A stretch of 32,281 bases of DNA from DUQU01 sp964481475. Lineage in GTDB: Bacteria; Bacillota_I; Bacilli_A; Acholeplasmatales; UBA5453. A program made the position numbers and the translations under genes. This document shows positions 6,464-14,934 of this stretch, one piece after another. The DNA lies in the NCBI GenBank assembly GCA_964481475.1, contig CAYZTG010000009.1:1-32281 (forward strand), in the 5' to 3' direction. Positions within the stretch are counted from its first letter, which is position 1. Each line of letters starts with the position of its first letter. Below the pieces are notes generated by a model. It was not told where the DNA came from. It did not search any database and was given only the letters and a program-made list of their open reading frames with translations.

Positions 6464-7366
6464 TTAAATAACTGATGAAAACATTTTTTTACATAAGCTA
6501 ACATCATCAACTAATTGTTTAATTAAAATTTCCTTATTGGAAAATTGTAATTCTGGCCGTAAATATTTATAAAAAACTAATGTTACTTCTTTCCCATAAA
6601 TAAACTCATCAAAATCTAAAATATGGACTTCAACTCTTTTAGTGACAGAGTAGTTAATAGTGGGATTATAGCCAATATTTAAAGCTCCACCATATTTTTT
6701 ACCATCAACAATTACAACAACAAAGTAAACTCCATTATTAGGTAAAACGAAGTTCTCTACTAATAAATTAGCTGTTGGAATACCTAGAGTTCTTCCTACT
6801 TTATCACCATCGATTACTTTACCTTTAATTTGATATTTTCTTGAAAGCATTTTTTCAGCTTCATCAAGTTTCGTTTCCCTAATTAAATCTTTTATATAAG
6901 TCGTTGAGATTCTAATTTGGCCTCTTTTTTCATCATCAACAATTACAATATCAAAGTCATTTACTAAGTCACTAAGACTACCAGAAGCATTGATCCCAAA
7001 ACGGAAATCTTTTCCAATTACTAATCGTTTTACTTTAATGCTTTTTAGAAAGTTAATAAATGCTTCTTTTGAAAGTTTATAAAAGGCTTCATTAAAATTA
7101 ACGATAAACAAATAATCTAAGTTAAAAGGTTTTAAAAATTCAATCTTTTGATCCAAACTAGAAATTTCTTTAAAAGAAATATCTCTTAAAACTTTCATTG
7201 GATGGGGACTAAAAGTCATTAAAGCATGTTTAGTATCACTGTAAGACAGCACTTTCTTAATTAATTGTTGATGGCCCAAATGAACACCATCAAAATTCCC
7301 TATTGTTAGAGTAATCTCTTCATTATTAATAATATTATTATAGTTATCCCTAAGTATCTTCATCAT
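6464..7366 (-). CDS. ribF: Bifunctional riboflavin kinase / FAD synthetase
   Basis: RibF converts riboflavin to FMN and FMN to FAD. The N-terminal adenylyltransferase domain (about 1-170) shows LTIGNFDGVHLGHQQLI with the HLGH nucleotide-binding motif. The C-terminal riboflavin kinase domain (about 180-290) shows GRTLGIPTANL with the PTAN motif. The 300-residue length is close to the usual 310. ATGATG begins the gene at 7366, overlapping the truB TGA. GGAG lies 3 bases before the first ATG and 6 before the second (7363), so initiation may be at the second. It is translationally coupled to truB. FMN supply also fits the FMN-binding lipoprotein in this window, though that link is only thematic. 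Confidence 0.96.
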   Translation of the reverse strand: MMKILRDNYNNIINNEEITLTIGNFDGVHLGHQQLIKKVLSYSDTKHALMTFSPHPMKVLRDISFKEISSLDQKIEFLKPFNLDYLFIVNFNEAFYKLSKEAFINFLKSIKVKRLVIGKDFRFGINASGSLSDLVNDFDIVIVDDEKRGQIRISTTYIKDLIRETKLDEAEKMLSRKYQIKGKVIDGDKVGRTLGIPTANLLVENFVLPNNGVYFVVVIVDGKKYGGALNIGYNPTINYSVTKRVEVHILDFDEFIYGKEVTLVFYKYLRPELQFSNKEILIKQLVDDVSLCKKMFSSVI

Positions 7367-8220
7367 TCACTCCAAATAATTACTGGTTTATAGATTTCTT
7401 TAGCTTGTTCATAATAAGCCAAAAGCTTTCCTTCTTTATTATAAACTAACAAAGGACTATTTTCAGTAAATTCTTTTTTAGTTAAGTAAACTCCATTGTT
7501 AACCAATTTTTCTAACTTACCCGATACTACTAACTTTGGGTATTTTCCTAAGTAATCCATTAAAGAATAAGTTGGTTTGGTCGCACCATTAATCTCTTCT
7601 AAATTATAAGCATTACTTAAAAGAAACCCTTCTATTTCTACTCTAATTAACTTTGATAAATGAGTAGGAATTTTCATCTGTACACCTAAATCATGGGCAA
7701 GTGAACGAATGTAAGTTCCTTTAGAAACTTTAGTTTCAAAAGATATTTTATTATCAATTAAATCACTAGTTATCTTAAAGTAATTTACGTAAGCAGGTCT
7801 TTCTTTTACTTCAACTTTTTGACCGCTTAAAGCGTAATGATAGAGTTTTCTTCCCTTAACTTTTACAGCACTATAAAGTGGTGGTTTTTGCTTTATTGCT
7901 CCGATAAAGTGACTTAACTGTTGTTCGATCATTGGATTTGTTAAAACAAAATCTTCTAAAACATCAACAACTTCTCCATCAGAATCATAAGTATTTGTTG
8001 AACTACCAAATGTTATTTCTCCTTGATAAACCTTGGAATAGTTAAGAAATTTATTGCCTAGTTTAGTCGCTTTCCCAACTAAAACAATTAAAAGGCCACT
8101 TGCAAGAGGATCTAATGTTCCTGCGTGACCAATTTTTTCTTTTGTAAATTTTTTAAAATGTCTAATGCAATCAAAGCTAGACAAACCCACGGGTTTATTT
8201 ATTAAATAAATACCTTCCAT
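7363..8220 (-). CDS. truB: tRNA pseudouridine-55 synthase
   Basis: TruB isomerises U55 of the tRNA T-arm. The 285-residue protein begins MEGIYLINKPVGLSSFD, shows the catalytic block GHAGTLDPLASGLL with Asp37, and later RSLAHDLG and a C-terminal PUA-like region. The start must be at 8220: conserved sequence begins at residue 3, and no ATG, GTG or TTG lies in frame back to a stop. There is no Shine-Dalgarno sequence before it, and TGTTATAAT ends exactly 6 bases upstream, so the mRNA is predicted to be leaderless. It is first in truB-ribF and overlaps ribF by 3-4 bases. Confidence 0.96.
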   Translation of the reverse strand: MEGIYLINKPVGLSSFDCIRHFKKFTKEKIGHAGTLDPLASGLLIVLVGKATKLGNKFLNYSKVYQGEITFGSSTNTYDSDGEVVDVLEDFVLTNPMIEQQLSHFIGAIKQKPPLYSAVKVKGRKLYHYALSGQKVEVKERPAYVNYFKITSDLIDNKISFETKVSKGTYIRSLAHDLGVQMKIPTHLSKLIRVEIEGFLLSNAYNLEEINGATKPTYSLMDYLGKYPKLVVSGKLEKLVNNGVYLTKKEFTENSPLLVYNKEGKLLAYYEQAKEIYKPVIIWSE

Positions 8221-8226
8221 ATAATT

Positions 8227-8235
8227 ATTATAACA
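8227..8235 (-). promoter_or_regulatory. Extended -10 promoter of truB, implying a leaderless mRNA
   Basis: TGTTATAAT on the minus strand at 8235-8227, followed by 6 bases and then ATG. With the last base of the -10 at position -7, +1 is the A of the start codon. No good -35 is visible. Confidence 0.6.
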
Positions 8236-8251
8236 TAAAATTAGTCATGAT

Positions 8252-8275
8252 AAAAAAAATAGCCAAAAGGCTATT
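8252..8275 (-). terminator. Intrinsic terminator of trxA
   Basis: Minus strand: AATAGCC, loop TTTT, GGCTATT and a T-run. The TAG stop codon of trxA lies inside the 5' arm of the stem. Confidence 0.85.
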
Positions 8276-8582
8276 GATTTTTTTCAATCCATTTACGGAC
8301 ATCATCTTTAGGGGCAAATCCACTTCTTCTATCAACTTCTTTTCCATCTTTAAATAAAATTAAAGTAGGAACACTATTAATACCATAAGTAGTTGCTGCT
8401 AAGTCACGATGTTGGTCAATATCAACAAATAAATAGTTAACATCTGTTTTCTCTGTTGCTAAAGCTTCAATTTGAGGCGTAAGCATTTTACAAGGTCCAC
8501 ACCATGTTGCAAAAAAATCAACTAATGTTACACCTTCTTTAATATGGCTTTCAAAATTTTCTCCACCAAAATGTTTAATCAT
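8271..8582 (-). CDS. trxA: Thioredoxin
   Basis: This is a small cytosolic dithiol reductant for ribonucleotide reductase, MsrA (also in this window) and disulfide repair. The 103-residue protein has the active site ATWCGPCKML at about 28-37 and the cis-proline region SVPTL. The ATG at 8582 is chosen because GAGG lies 8 bases upstream and the length then matches the family; an in-frame extension to 8636 overlaps the promoter. It lies 65 bases after mutS2, the order seen in Bacillus relatives, but has its own near-consensus promoter and a terminator. Confidence 0.97.
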   Translation of the reverse strand: MIKHFGGENFESHIKEGVTLVDFFATWCGPCKMLTPQIEALATEKTDVNYLFVDIDQHRDLAATTYGINSVPTLILFKDGKEVDRRSGFAPKDDVRKWIEKNQ

Positions 8583-8607
8583 AATTATATCCTCACTTTC
8601 CATAAGT

Positions 8608-8636
8608 ATTATATACATAATTTTTAAAAATATCAA
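8608..8636 (-). promoter_or_regulatory. Strong predicted promoter of trxA
   Basis: Minus strand: -35 TTGATA at 8636-8631, 17-base spacer, perfect -10 TATAAT at 8613-8608, between mutS2 and trxA. The predicted leader is about 19 bases. Confidence 0.75.
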
Positions 8637-8647
8637 CCTTTTAGCAA

Positions 8648-10948
8648 TTATTTAAATGTGATAATCGTTGCTCCTAATCCACCTTCATTTTGACCACCCA
8701 TGCGATACGATTTAATATTTGAGTCCTTTTTTAGTAAATCATGAACAATTGTTTTAATCGTTCCTGTTCCAAAACCATGAATAATTCGGACTTCTTTTAA
8801 ATTCGATAATAAAGCTTGATCAATAAATTTTAAATAAGCATCTTCAACGTCTATTGCTCTAAATCCTCGTAAATCAAGTTGAACATCAGCACTAATTATT
8901 TTGATTTCTCGAGTTGGCTTTTTAGTAATTTGTTTTGTCTTTTGTTTTTCCTTTGGAATCTTTGTGAGTTGGTTGTTTTTAAAAGATAATTCGAAAGCAC
9001 CAAACTTTACTAGATAGAGATCATCTTTTATGCTAAGAATCGTCCCGTCTTGATTGTATTTTCTAATATAAACTTGATCGCCAACTTTAAATTTATCATA
9101 TTCATCCTCAATACTAAAGCCCATTTTATTAAGTTCATTCTTTATTTGGGCTATTTCATGAGGTTTTTCAATATTTTCTAGTTTATCAATAATCGTTTTA
9201 GCTCGTTCTTTTAGTTCCTTAATAAATAGATTACTTTCTTTTTCAGTGTTTTGAATTACTTGTTGTCTTTCTTGTTGAATACCAGCGAGTCTAAGTTCAT
9301 ACTCTTTTTTCATTTTTTCTAGATTAAGATCTTTTTGTTCATTTTCTAAAATAAGGGCATCTAACTCATTCAATTTTTTTTCAAATCTTTCCATAACTAT
9401 CGAAACATCTGTTTTTTGATCATTTAAATACTCATAAGCTCTATTAACTATTTCTTCATTCATTGCTAGTCTCCTAACAATATTCAGAGCGTTTGAAGAG
9501 CCACTTCTGCCATAATCAATAAGATAAAGTGGTTTTAAAGTTTCTTCATCAAATCTAACACTTGCGTTTAAGATTGCTGGCGATTCGTAAGCAAACATTT
9601 TTAATTCGCTATAATGAGTAGTTAAAACTAAGAAAAACTTTTTTGAAATCACATAATCAATAATTGCTTTTGCTAATGAGACACCTTCTTTAGGATCAGT
9701 CCCACTTCCTAGTTCATCAAAGAGTAATAAGCTCCCTTTTTCTGCTACTTTTAAGATGTTAGCAATATTAACCATATGAGAAGAAAATGTTGATAATGAT
9801 TGAGCAATTGATTGTGCATCACCAATATCAGCATAAATACCAGTAAACAAATTAACTTTAGATCCTTCATCAACAGGAATTAAAAGTCCGCATTGAGCCA
9901 TTATGCTTAATAAACCTAATGTTTTTAAAGCAACTGTTTTACCTCCAGTATTGGGACCAGTTATCATTAATATTCTTTGTTCGCTAGACAGTTTTATTGT
10001 AACAGGAACAACATTGTTTTTATCGATTAGCGGATGTCTGGCATTAATTAGTTCAACATCATTACTAATTTCAACTTTATGGCAATTATGGATTAAACTA
10101 AACTTGGCATAGGCAAAATAAGTGTCTAATTTAACAAACATTAATAAGTTTACTTTAAAGTTGTCGGTATAGGGATGAAATGTTTCTAATAAGTTATTTA
10201 AAATTATTTCAATTTCCAATTGCTCAGCCATTTTTAAGTTGGTAATATCACTACTAACTTGGTAAATTTCGACTGGTTCAATATAAGTAGTTGTCCGTGA
10301 AGATGAAATATCCTGCACAGTGCCTTTTATTTTATTTTTAAATTCACTTTTAACAGCTAAACAATATTTATCATTTCTCATTACAATAATATTTTCTGTT
10401 AAATAATTGCTCTTTTTAATTAATAAACTATTAAGCAGATCTTTTTGCTTTATTAAAGCCTTTTTTAAATCCCTTCTTATTTGTGACAAACCAAGACTAG
10501 CCTTATCTAAAACAACTCCATCCGAGTCAATAATACTATCGATTAAATCAATTAAATGACCAAACTCTTCTATTTGTTTGAAAAACTCTTTTAAATTAGG
10601 ATAACTTATTTTTTCTTTTAAATATTCCTTTTCTGTTTTCTTAATATTCTTACCCATTACTAAAAATAGTCTTAAATATTGAATATCATTAATTGTTAAA
10701 CGTCGTTTTATTTTAATGGAGTTAATAATATTATCTATATCATAGTCTTGGATTAAATTAATGTTAGCAATTTTTACTAAAATTTCTAATGCTTCTGAAA
10801 TAGTCTCTTGACTATAAATAATAGGTTCCTTCTCCAAAGAGGGAGTTAAGGAAAAAACCTCACTTCTTGCAGTATTAGATTTAGTAAATGAGGCAATTTT
10901 TTCCAATATTTTTGTAAATTCTAGTGTTTCATAGTTAAAACTCGTCAT
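8648..10948 (-). CDS. mutS2: MutS2 family ATPase/endonuclease with Smr domain
   Basis: MutS2 is a MutS-like ATPase that lacks the mismatch-recognition domain; in Bacillus it acts on collided ribosomes, and in other species it suppresses homologous recombination. The 766-residue protein shows Walker A GPNTGGKT (331-338), Walker B LLLFDELGSGTDP (407-419), a TTHYSELK switch, a charged coiled-coil region (about 500-600), a KOW-like segment (KFKVGDQVYI) and a C-terminal Smr domain with LDLRG and HGFGTG. All key motifs are intact. It is divergent from rnhC and upstream of trxA, which matches the Bacillus neighbourhood. Confidence 0.96.
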   Translation of the reverse strand: MTSFNYETLEFTKILEKIASFTKSNTARSEVFSLTPSLEKEPIIYSQETISEALEILVKIANINLIQDYDIDNIINSIKIKRRLTINDIQYLRLFLVMGKNIKKTEKEYLKEKISYPNLKEFFKQIEEFGHLIDLIDSIIDSDGVVLDKASLGLSQIRRDLKKALIKQKDLLNSLLIKKSNYLTENIIVMRNDKYCLAVKSEFKNKIKGTVQDISSSRTTTYIEPVEIYQVSSDITNLKMAEQLEIEIILNNLLETFHPYTDNFKVNLLMFVKLDTYFAYAKFSLIHNCHKVEISNDVELINARHPLIDKNNVVPVTIKLSSEQRILMITGPNTGGKTVALKTLGLLSIMAQCGLLIPVDEGSKVNLFTGIYADIGDAQSIAQSLSTFSSHMVNIANILKVAEKGSLLLFDELGSGTDPKEGVSLAKAIIDYVISKKFFLVLTTHYSELKMFAYESPAILNASVRFDEETLKPLYLIDYGRSGSSNALNIVRRLAMNEEIVNRAYEYLNDQKTDVSIVMERFEKKLNELDALILENEQKDLNLEKMKKEYELRLAGIQQERQQVIQNTEKESNLFIKELKERAKTIIDKLENIEKPHEIAQIKNELNKMGFSIEDEYDKFKVGDQVYIRKYNQDGTILSIKDDLYLVKFGAFELSFKNNQLTKIPKEKQKTKQITKKPTREIKIISADVQLDLRGFRAIDVEDAYLKFIDQALLSNLKEVRIIHGFGTGTIKTIVHDLLKKDSNIKSYRMGGQNEGGLGATIITFK

Positions 10949-10966
10949 TTCGGCACTACCTTTTCT

Positions 10967-10972
10967 ATTATA
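10967..10972 (-). promoter_or_regulatory. Candidate -10 box of mutS2
   Basis: TATAAT on the minus strand at 10972-10967, with no good -35. It would give a leader of about 12 bases. It lies back to back with the rnhC promoter in a 66-base intergenic gap. Confidence 0.4.
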
Positions 10973-10976
10973 AATG

Positions 10977-10985
10977 TGGTATAAT
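10977..10985 (+). promoter_or_regulatory. Extended -10 promoter of rnhC
   Basis: TGGTATAAT at 10977-10985, with a weak -35. The predicted start near 10992 gives a 23-base leader carrying AAGGCGGT before the ATG at 11015. Confidence 0.5.
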
Positions 10986-11014
10986 AATTATAACATGAAG
11001 GCGGTAATTTAAAA

Positions 11015-11875
11015 ATGAATTATTCAATGTCCTTAACAATTAACCAAAAAGAGTTAGTCCAGGAAATGTATTTAGCTTATGAACAAAATGTGAATAATAA
11101 TAATATCGTTTTTCAAGCTTTGAAAGACGGTTTAATAATTACATTATATTCAAATAACACTCTCCATTTACAAGGTCAATATAAGAGCGAACTAAAATTA
11201 ATAAAAGAGCGCTTAGGTTTAATAGATATTTCTGCGATTGGCTCTGATGAAGTTGGTACTGGTGACCTTTTTGGACCGATTGTTGTTTGTAGTGTTTATG
11301 TTCCTAAAGAAATGGTAGAAACTTTAGAAGATATTGGCGTTAAAGATTCTAAATCAATGACAAATAAGAAAATTATTGAACTCGCACCACAAATTACTAA
11401 GTTAGTTCAACACTCTGTCTTAATTTTAAAACCAGAAAAGTATAATGAAATGATCCGCCGTGGTTATAATATGAACAAAATTAAAGCATTTTTACACAAT
11501 CAGGCAATTTTGTTAACAAAAGAAAAAATTACGGAAGATGTAACTGTAATATTAGACCAGTTTTGTGAGCCAAGATTATATTTTAATTATTTGAAAGATG
11601 AGAAGAAAGTTTTTAAAGATATTTCTTTTTATACTAAAGCGGAAAGTGTTCATGTTTCGGTTGCGGCAGCTTCAATTATTGCTAGATATGCCTTTTTAGC
11701 TAAAATGCAACAGTTTTCCAAGTTTATTGGCTTTAAGTTAGCTTTAGGAGCTGGTGAAGTTGTCGATAGACAATTAGTAAGAATCTATAAAAATAAAGGT
11801 TATGATGCTTTAAGACCAATAACTAAATTGAACTTTAAAAATATCAAGAAAAACAATATTACACCACACATTTAA
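11015..11875 (+). CDS. rnhC: Ribonuclease HIII
   Basis: RNase HIII cleaves the RNA strand of RNA-DNA hybrids. The 286-residue protein has an N-terminal TBP-like substrate-binding domain (about 1-70) and a type 2 RNase H domain starting with AIGSDEVGTGDLFGP, where Asp78 and Glu79 are metal ligands. It is followed by GVKDSKSM (Asp111) and VILDQF. The N-terminal domain and the GTGD variant separate RNase HIII from RNase HII. The gene is single, divergent from mutS2 as in Bacillus, and shares a bidirectional terminator with rluD. Confidence 0.95.
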   Translation: MNYSMSLTINQKELVQEMYLAYEQNVNNNNIVFQALKDGLIITLYSNNTLHLQGQYKSELKLIKERLGLIDISAIGSDEVGTGDLFGPIVVCSVYVPKEMVETLEDIGVKDSKSMTNKKIIELAPQITKLVQHSVLILKPEKYNEMIRRGYNMNKIKAFLHNQAILLTKEKITEDVTVILDQFCEPRLYFNYLKDEKKVFKDISFYTKAESVHVSVAAASIIARYAFLAKMQQFSKFIGFKLALGAGEVVDRQLVRIYKNKGYDALRPITKLNFKNIKKNNITPHI

Positions 11876-11900
11876 AAAAAACCCAGTAATGGGTTTTTAT
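11876..11900. terminator. Bidirectional terminator between rnhC and rluD
   Basis: AAAACCCA, loop GTAA, TGGGTTTT with T-runs on both strands. It ends rnhC on plus and the long apt-to-rluD unit on minus. Confidence 0.85.
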
Positions 11901-11901
11901 T

Positions 11902-12795
11902 TTATTCAAAGAGTAGATTTAGTTGATTGATAAAGTCTTTAGGTAATTCTACCTCAAACTCAAGATCTTCATTTGTTTGGGGATGCCGAAATTTTAAATA
12001 ATTGGCATGAAGATAAAATCCATCACTAAAATTATCATTGATTCCATAAGTCTTATCACCAATTAAAGGATGATTTATAAAACTTAAATGAACTCTAATT
12101 TGATGTGTTCTTCCCGTAACTAAGTCGATATTTAAGAAACTATAACCTGCTGTTTGTTTTAAAACTTTAAAATGAGTTAGAGCTTCTTTACCTAGTTTAC
12201 TAACGATCATCTTAACTTTAGTTATTGGATCTCTTAAGATAGGAGCGTTTATTGTTCCGTTTTCTTCTTCGAAGTTATTATGGACAATCGTTTGATATGA
12301 TTTTACAACTTCTCTATTTTTAAATTGTAAAGACAAACTTTCATGGGCATGATTAGTTTTTGTAATAATTAATAATCCAGAAGTTTCCTTATCTAAACGG
12401 TGAACAATTCCTCTTCTTTCTTCCCCATTAACATCTGATAAATCTGCGGTATGATAGAGGAGGTGATTTACAACGCTATCCTCATTACTTGATTGTGCGG
12501 GATGAGTTAAAAGCCCTTTAGGCTTATTGATAATCATAATTACATCATCCTCATAAATAATTTCTAAATTTAGATTTTTTGGTGTAATTAAAAGTTCTTT
12601 TAATAAATGAAGGACTAATAGTTCATCATTCATATTAATGATGTATGAAGGTTTTGCTTCTTTTCCATTAATCAAGACTAAATTTTGATTAAATAACTCT
12701 TTTACTTGATTTCGAGAGTAATTGGGAATTATTTTAGTAAGATAAATATCTAGACGAATGTTGTCTATTTTTATTATTTCTTTAATCTGTGGCAT
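11902..12795 (-). CDS. rluD: RluA/RluD family pseudouridine synthase
   Basis: This enzyme forms pseudouridine in large-subunit rRNA. The 297-residue protein has an N-terminal S4-like RNA-binding domain (about 12-65), the catalytic motif HRLDKETSGLL with Asp135, and the block GRTHQIRVHL followed by HPLIGDKTYG. The family-level call is firm; the exact target (RluD-type 1911/1915/1917 or another site) is inferred from the order lspA-rluD seen in Firmicutes. The start overlaps lspA by 14 bases with only a weak purine-rich ribosome binding site, suggesting translational coupling. It is the last gene of the long unit. Confidence 0.9.
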   Translation of the reverse strand: MPQIKEIIKIDNIRLDIYLTKIIPNYSRNQVKELFNQNLVLINGKEAKPSYIINMNDELLVLHLLKELLITPKNLNLEIIYEDDVIMIINKPKGLLTHPAQSSNEDSVVNHLLYHTADLSDVNGEERRGIVHRLDKETSGLLIITKTNHAHESLSLQFKNREVVKSYQTIVHNNFEEENGTINAPILRDPITKVKMIVSKLGKEALTHFKVLKQTAGYSFLNIDLVTGRTHQIRVHLSFINHPLIGDKTYGINDNFSDGFYLHANYLKFRHPQTNEDLEFEVELPKDFINQLNLLFE

Positions 12796-13285
12796 TGTTT
12801 TTATTTCTTTTCGTTTCTAAAAATAAAATATCTATAGCAAACATTATCACACCGGTAACTAAGCAAATGTCTGCAATATTAAATGTGGGGTAGTCATATG
12901 AAAAAATGAAAAATTTGAAAAAATCAATTACATAACCTCTAAATAATCGATCGATTAAATTACCGATTGTTCCTCCTATCATTAAAGACAAGCCAATCGT
13001 GTAAAATTTCATATTTACAAAGTTACCTTTTGATATTAAATATCCAAAAGCAGCTAATGCAATAAATGGGACTACAAGTAAAATAAATTTACTGCCAGCA
13101 AATAGACTCCAGGCAGCACCTACGTTATGATGCTCAATTAAATAAAAAAAGTTAGGAATAATAGTGAGCATTTCTTCATTTCCTTTTGGTAAATAAAGAA
13201 TAGAAAGGTATTTTGTTAAGTGATCGAGTAAAACAGCGCCCCCTACAATCGATAAAATAATAATTAAATTTTTATATTTTTTCAT
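12782..13285 (-). CDS. lspA: Lipoprotein signal peptidase (signal peptidase II)
   Basis: LspA is an integral membrane aspartyl protease that removes signal peptides from lipidated prolipoproteins. The 167-residue protein has four hydrophobic segments and the family blocks NVGAAWS (54-60), GNLIDRLF with catalytic Asp112, and FNIAD with catalytic Asp139. GGAGG lies 8-9 bases before the ATG. It overlaps its neighbours on both sides. It would process the lipobox of the lipoprotein encoded at 2079-3023. Confidence 0.97.
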   Translation of the reverse strand: MKKYKNLIIILSIVGGAVLLDHLTKYLSILYLPKGNEEMLTIIPNFFYLIEHHNVGAAWSLFAGSKFILLVVPFIALAAFGYLISKGNFVNMKFYTIGLSLMIGGTIGNLIDRLFRGYVIDFFKFFIFSYDYPTFNIADICLVTGVIMFAIDILFLETKRNKNNATD

Positions 13286-13551
13286 AAATATTTTCCTCCA
13301 ATAATAAGGGTTATAGTAACAATAATACTAATAATAACTAATAATATTAATAAAATAAGAAATTCTTTTTTAGGTAAAAGGAACTTTTTATAGTAAAAAA
13401 CAGCACTTAAATAAAAAAATAATAATAAGACTAATCCTAAGAGAACTACTAAGACTTGAAATAATTCAATAAAAATAAAGAGATTAATTAAGATTAGCAA
13501 TAAAGGTAATGTAATTAAAGCGGCTAATAAAGAGCTTCGATATTTATTCAT
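13282..13551 (-). CDS. Small three-helix membrane protein of unknown function
   Basis: I do not recognise this 89-residue protein. It is almost wholly hydrophobic, with predicted membrane segments at about 8-28, 31-53 and 64-84. The only hydrophilic parts are a short basic N-terminus (NKYR), a basic loop (KKFLLPKKE, about 55-63) and the end GGKYL. By the positive-inside rule the loop would be cytosolic. Evidence that it is real: it overlaps the protease gene upstream by 8 bases and lspA downstream by 4 bases in a tight operon. Its ribosome binding site is weak, so it is probably coupled to the upstream gene. A role beside the two membrane proteases is only a guess from position. Confidence 0.7.
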   Translation of the reverse strand: MNKYRSSLLAALITLPLLLILINLFIFIELFQVLVVLLGLVLLLFFYLSAVFYYKKFLLPKKEFLILLILLVIISIIVTITLIIGGKYL

Positions 13552-14488
13552 AGTTCTTTAAGTACTCAAGTGCTTCATCTAAATTACTTACAAAAACTAA
13601 TTTAAATGTCGGTTTTGATAATTTTTGATAGGCTAAGCTCGCATCTATAAAATGGGCTTCTGGGCAAAAAAAGAGATCAACTTTTTGATTAACTGTAAAA
13701 ACTTTTTGAAAGATACCACCTATTTCTCCGACATTACCTGTTGGTGTAATGGTACCTGTTCCAGCAATCTTTAGGTTAGTTTCCAGTTTTAATATTTGGT
13801 GATAAATAAATAATGCTTGGATTAGTCCTCCTGATGGACCACCAATATAATCATTTTGATATTTCTTTTCATAACTTGGACTTAAATGATTTATTTTATA
13901 AAAGGGCTTTAAGTTAAGATTAAATTTATTATTTTCTTTGCTTAATTGATAATTTTTAATTTGCTGATCTTTTTCTGCAGTAACAGTAATTTCATTAGTA
14001 TTAGCTAAGTAACTTAGTAGATCTTCATAACTTGTTGTTTGTAAATCCAGATTATCAATTTTCGTAAAAACATCCCCTAAAATACTTTTATTTTTTGTTG
14101 TAACAACAGCATAACCACCTAAACTATAATCAATTTCAATCTCTTCGTTAACAATCTTTGCTTTCTCATAAGCGCTAATTGTCGCATATTGGAAAGATAA
14201 TTCTTCATCTAAAAAACTATCATAGTAATAATTATTTAAACTGTTTTTGCTTGTTTTAGGACTTGTCGCTATTTTTGAGACAAACAGTTGAAAGAGAGTG
14301 GGCTTTCGATAACTAACAACGTATGTTGTATAAAATTGATTGTTTATATTCTCTTCAAATAATAAACTACTATTTACATCGGTAATATTACCTGGTAGAG
14401 TAATTTGATATTTTTTAAAAGGAAATGTCAAAGTAAACAGTAATAAAAGATAACTTAAAGTAATTATTACAATAACTTTCTTATTCAT
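13544..14488 (-). CDS. Membrane-anchored PDZ / Lon-type (S16) serine protease, YlbL/SepM-like
   Basis: The 314-residue protein has one N-terminal membrane segment (about 5-22), an extracytoplasmic PDZ-like region (about 115-170, with SLGGYAVV and GDVFTKIDN) and a C-terminal Lon proteolytic domain. The Ser-Lys dyad is visible as GGPSGG (Ser219) and GEIGGIFQK (Lys262), with TPTGNVGEIGG between them. This is the architecture of Bacillus YlbL and Streptococcus SepM, which trims a secreted peptide pheromone. The substrate here is unknown. It starts 2 bases after the dCMP deaminase stop and overlaps the small membrane protein gene. Confidence 0.85.
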   Translation of the reverse strand: MNKKVIVIITLSYLLLLFTLTFPFKKYQITLPGNITDVNSSLLFEENINNQFYTTYVVSYRKPTLFQLFVSKIATSPKTSKNSLNNYYYDSFLDEELSFQYATISAYEKAKIVNEEIEIDYSLGGYAVVTTKNKSILGDVFTKIDNLDLQTTSYEDLLSYLANTNEITVTAEKDQQIKNYQLSKENNKFNLNLKPFYKINHLSPSYEKKYQNDYIGGPSGGLIQALFIYHQILKLETNLKIAGTGTITPTGNVGEIGGIFQKVFTVNQKVDLFFCPEAHFIDASLAYQKLSKPTFKLVFVSNLDEALEYLKNYE

Positions 14489-14490
14489 TA

Positions 14491-14934
14491 TTAAAGTTTT
14501 CGATAAGTAACTTTAGCTGCATCTAACATTTTTTTAGCGGCTAAATCACTTTCTGTATTTTCATACTTATCATCTAAATAAACGATCTCTTCAATACCAC
14601 TTTGAATAAGCATTTTACTACATTCATGACAAGGAAATAAGGTGACATAAATCGAACCACCTTTAACTTCTCTTGTTGAATTGATAAGCGCGTTCATCTC
14701 AGCGTGAACAACGTAAGGGTATTTTGTTTCAATGAAGTCACCGTTATTTTCCCAAGGAAACTCATCATCGGATAATTTAGAAGGAAAACCATTATAGCCA
14801 ATTCCAATGATTCTTTTTTCATTATTAATAATACATGCCCCTACTTGAGTATTAGGGTCTTTACTTCTTTTAGCAGATAATTCTGCGACTCCCATAAAAT
14901 ACTCATCCCAACTAATATAATCTTTTCTTTTCAT
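14491..14934 (-). CDS. dCMP deaminase family protein (ComEB-like)
   Basis: A zinc deaminase expected to convert dCMP to dUMP, feeding thymidylate synthase (thyA is at 31369-32235). The 147-residue protein has the zinc and catalytic motif HAE (His77, Glu79) and PCHEC (Cys102, Cys105). An N-terminal SWDEYFMGVAELSAKRSKDP is typical of bacterial dCMP deaminases. GAGG precedes the ATG by 8 bases. It overlaps msrA by 4 bases. Specificity for dCMP over other deoxycytidylates is from family similarity. Confidence 0.92.
   Translation of the reverse strand: MKRKDYISWDEYFMGVAELSAKRSKDPNTQVGACIINNEKRIIGIGYNGFPSKLSDDEFPWENNGDFIETKYPYVVHAEMNALINSTREVKGGSIYVTLFPCHECSKMLIQSGIEEIVYLDDKYENTESDLAAKKMLDAAKVTYRKL

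Noticed and set aside
6203..6475. Open reading frame of 90 codons on plus over pstA
   Set aside because: Antisense to pstA, which is a clear full-length family member.
10994..11011. Five-codon ATG frame in the rnhC leader as a regulatory uORF
   Set aside because: Too short and overlapping the ribosome binding site region; no sign of attenuation structure.
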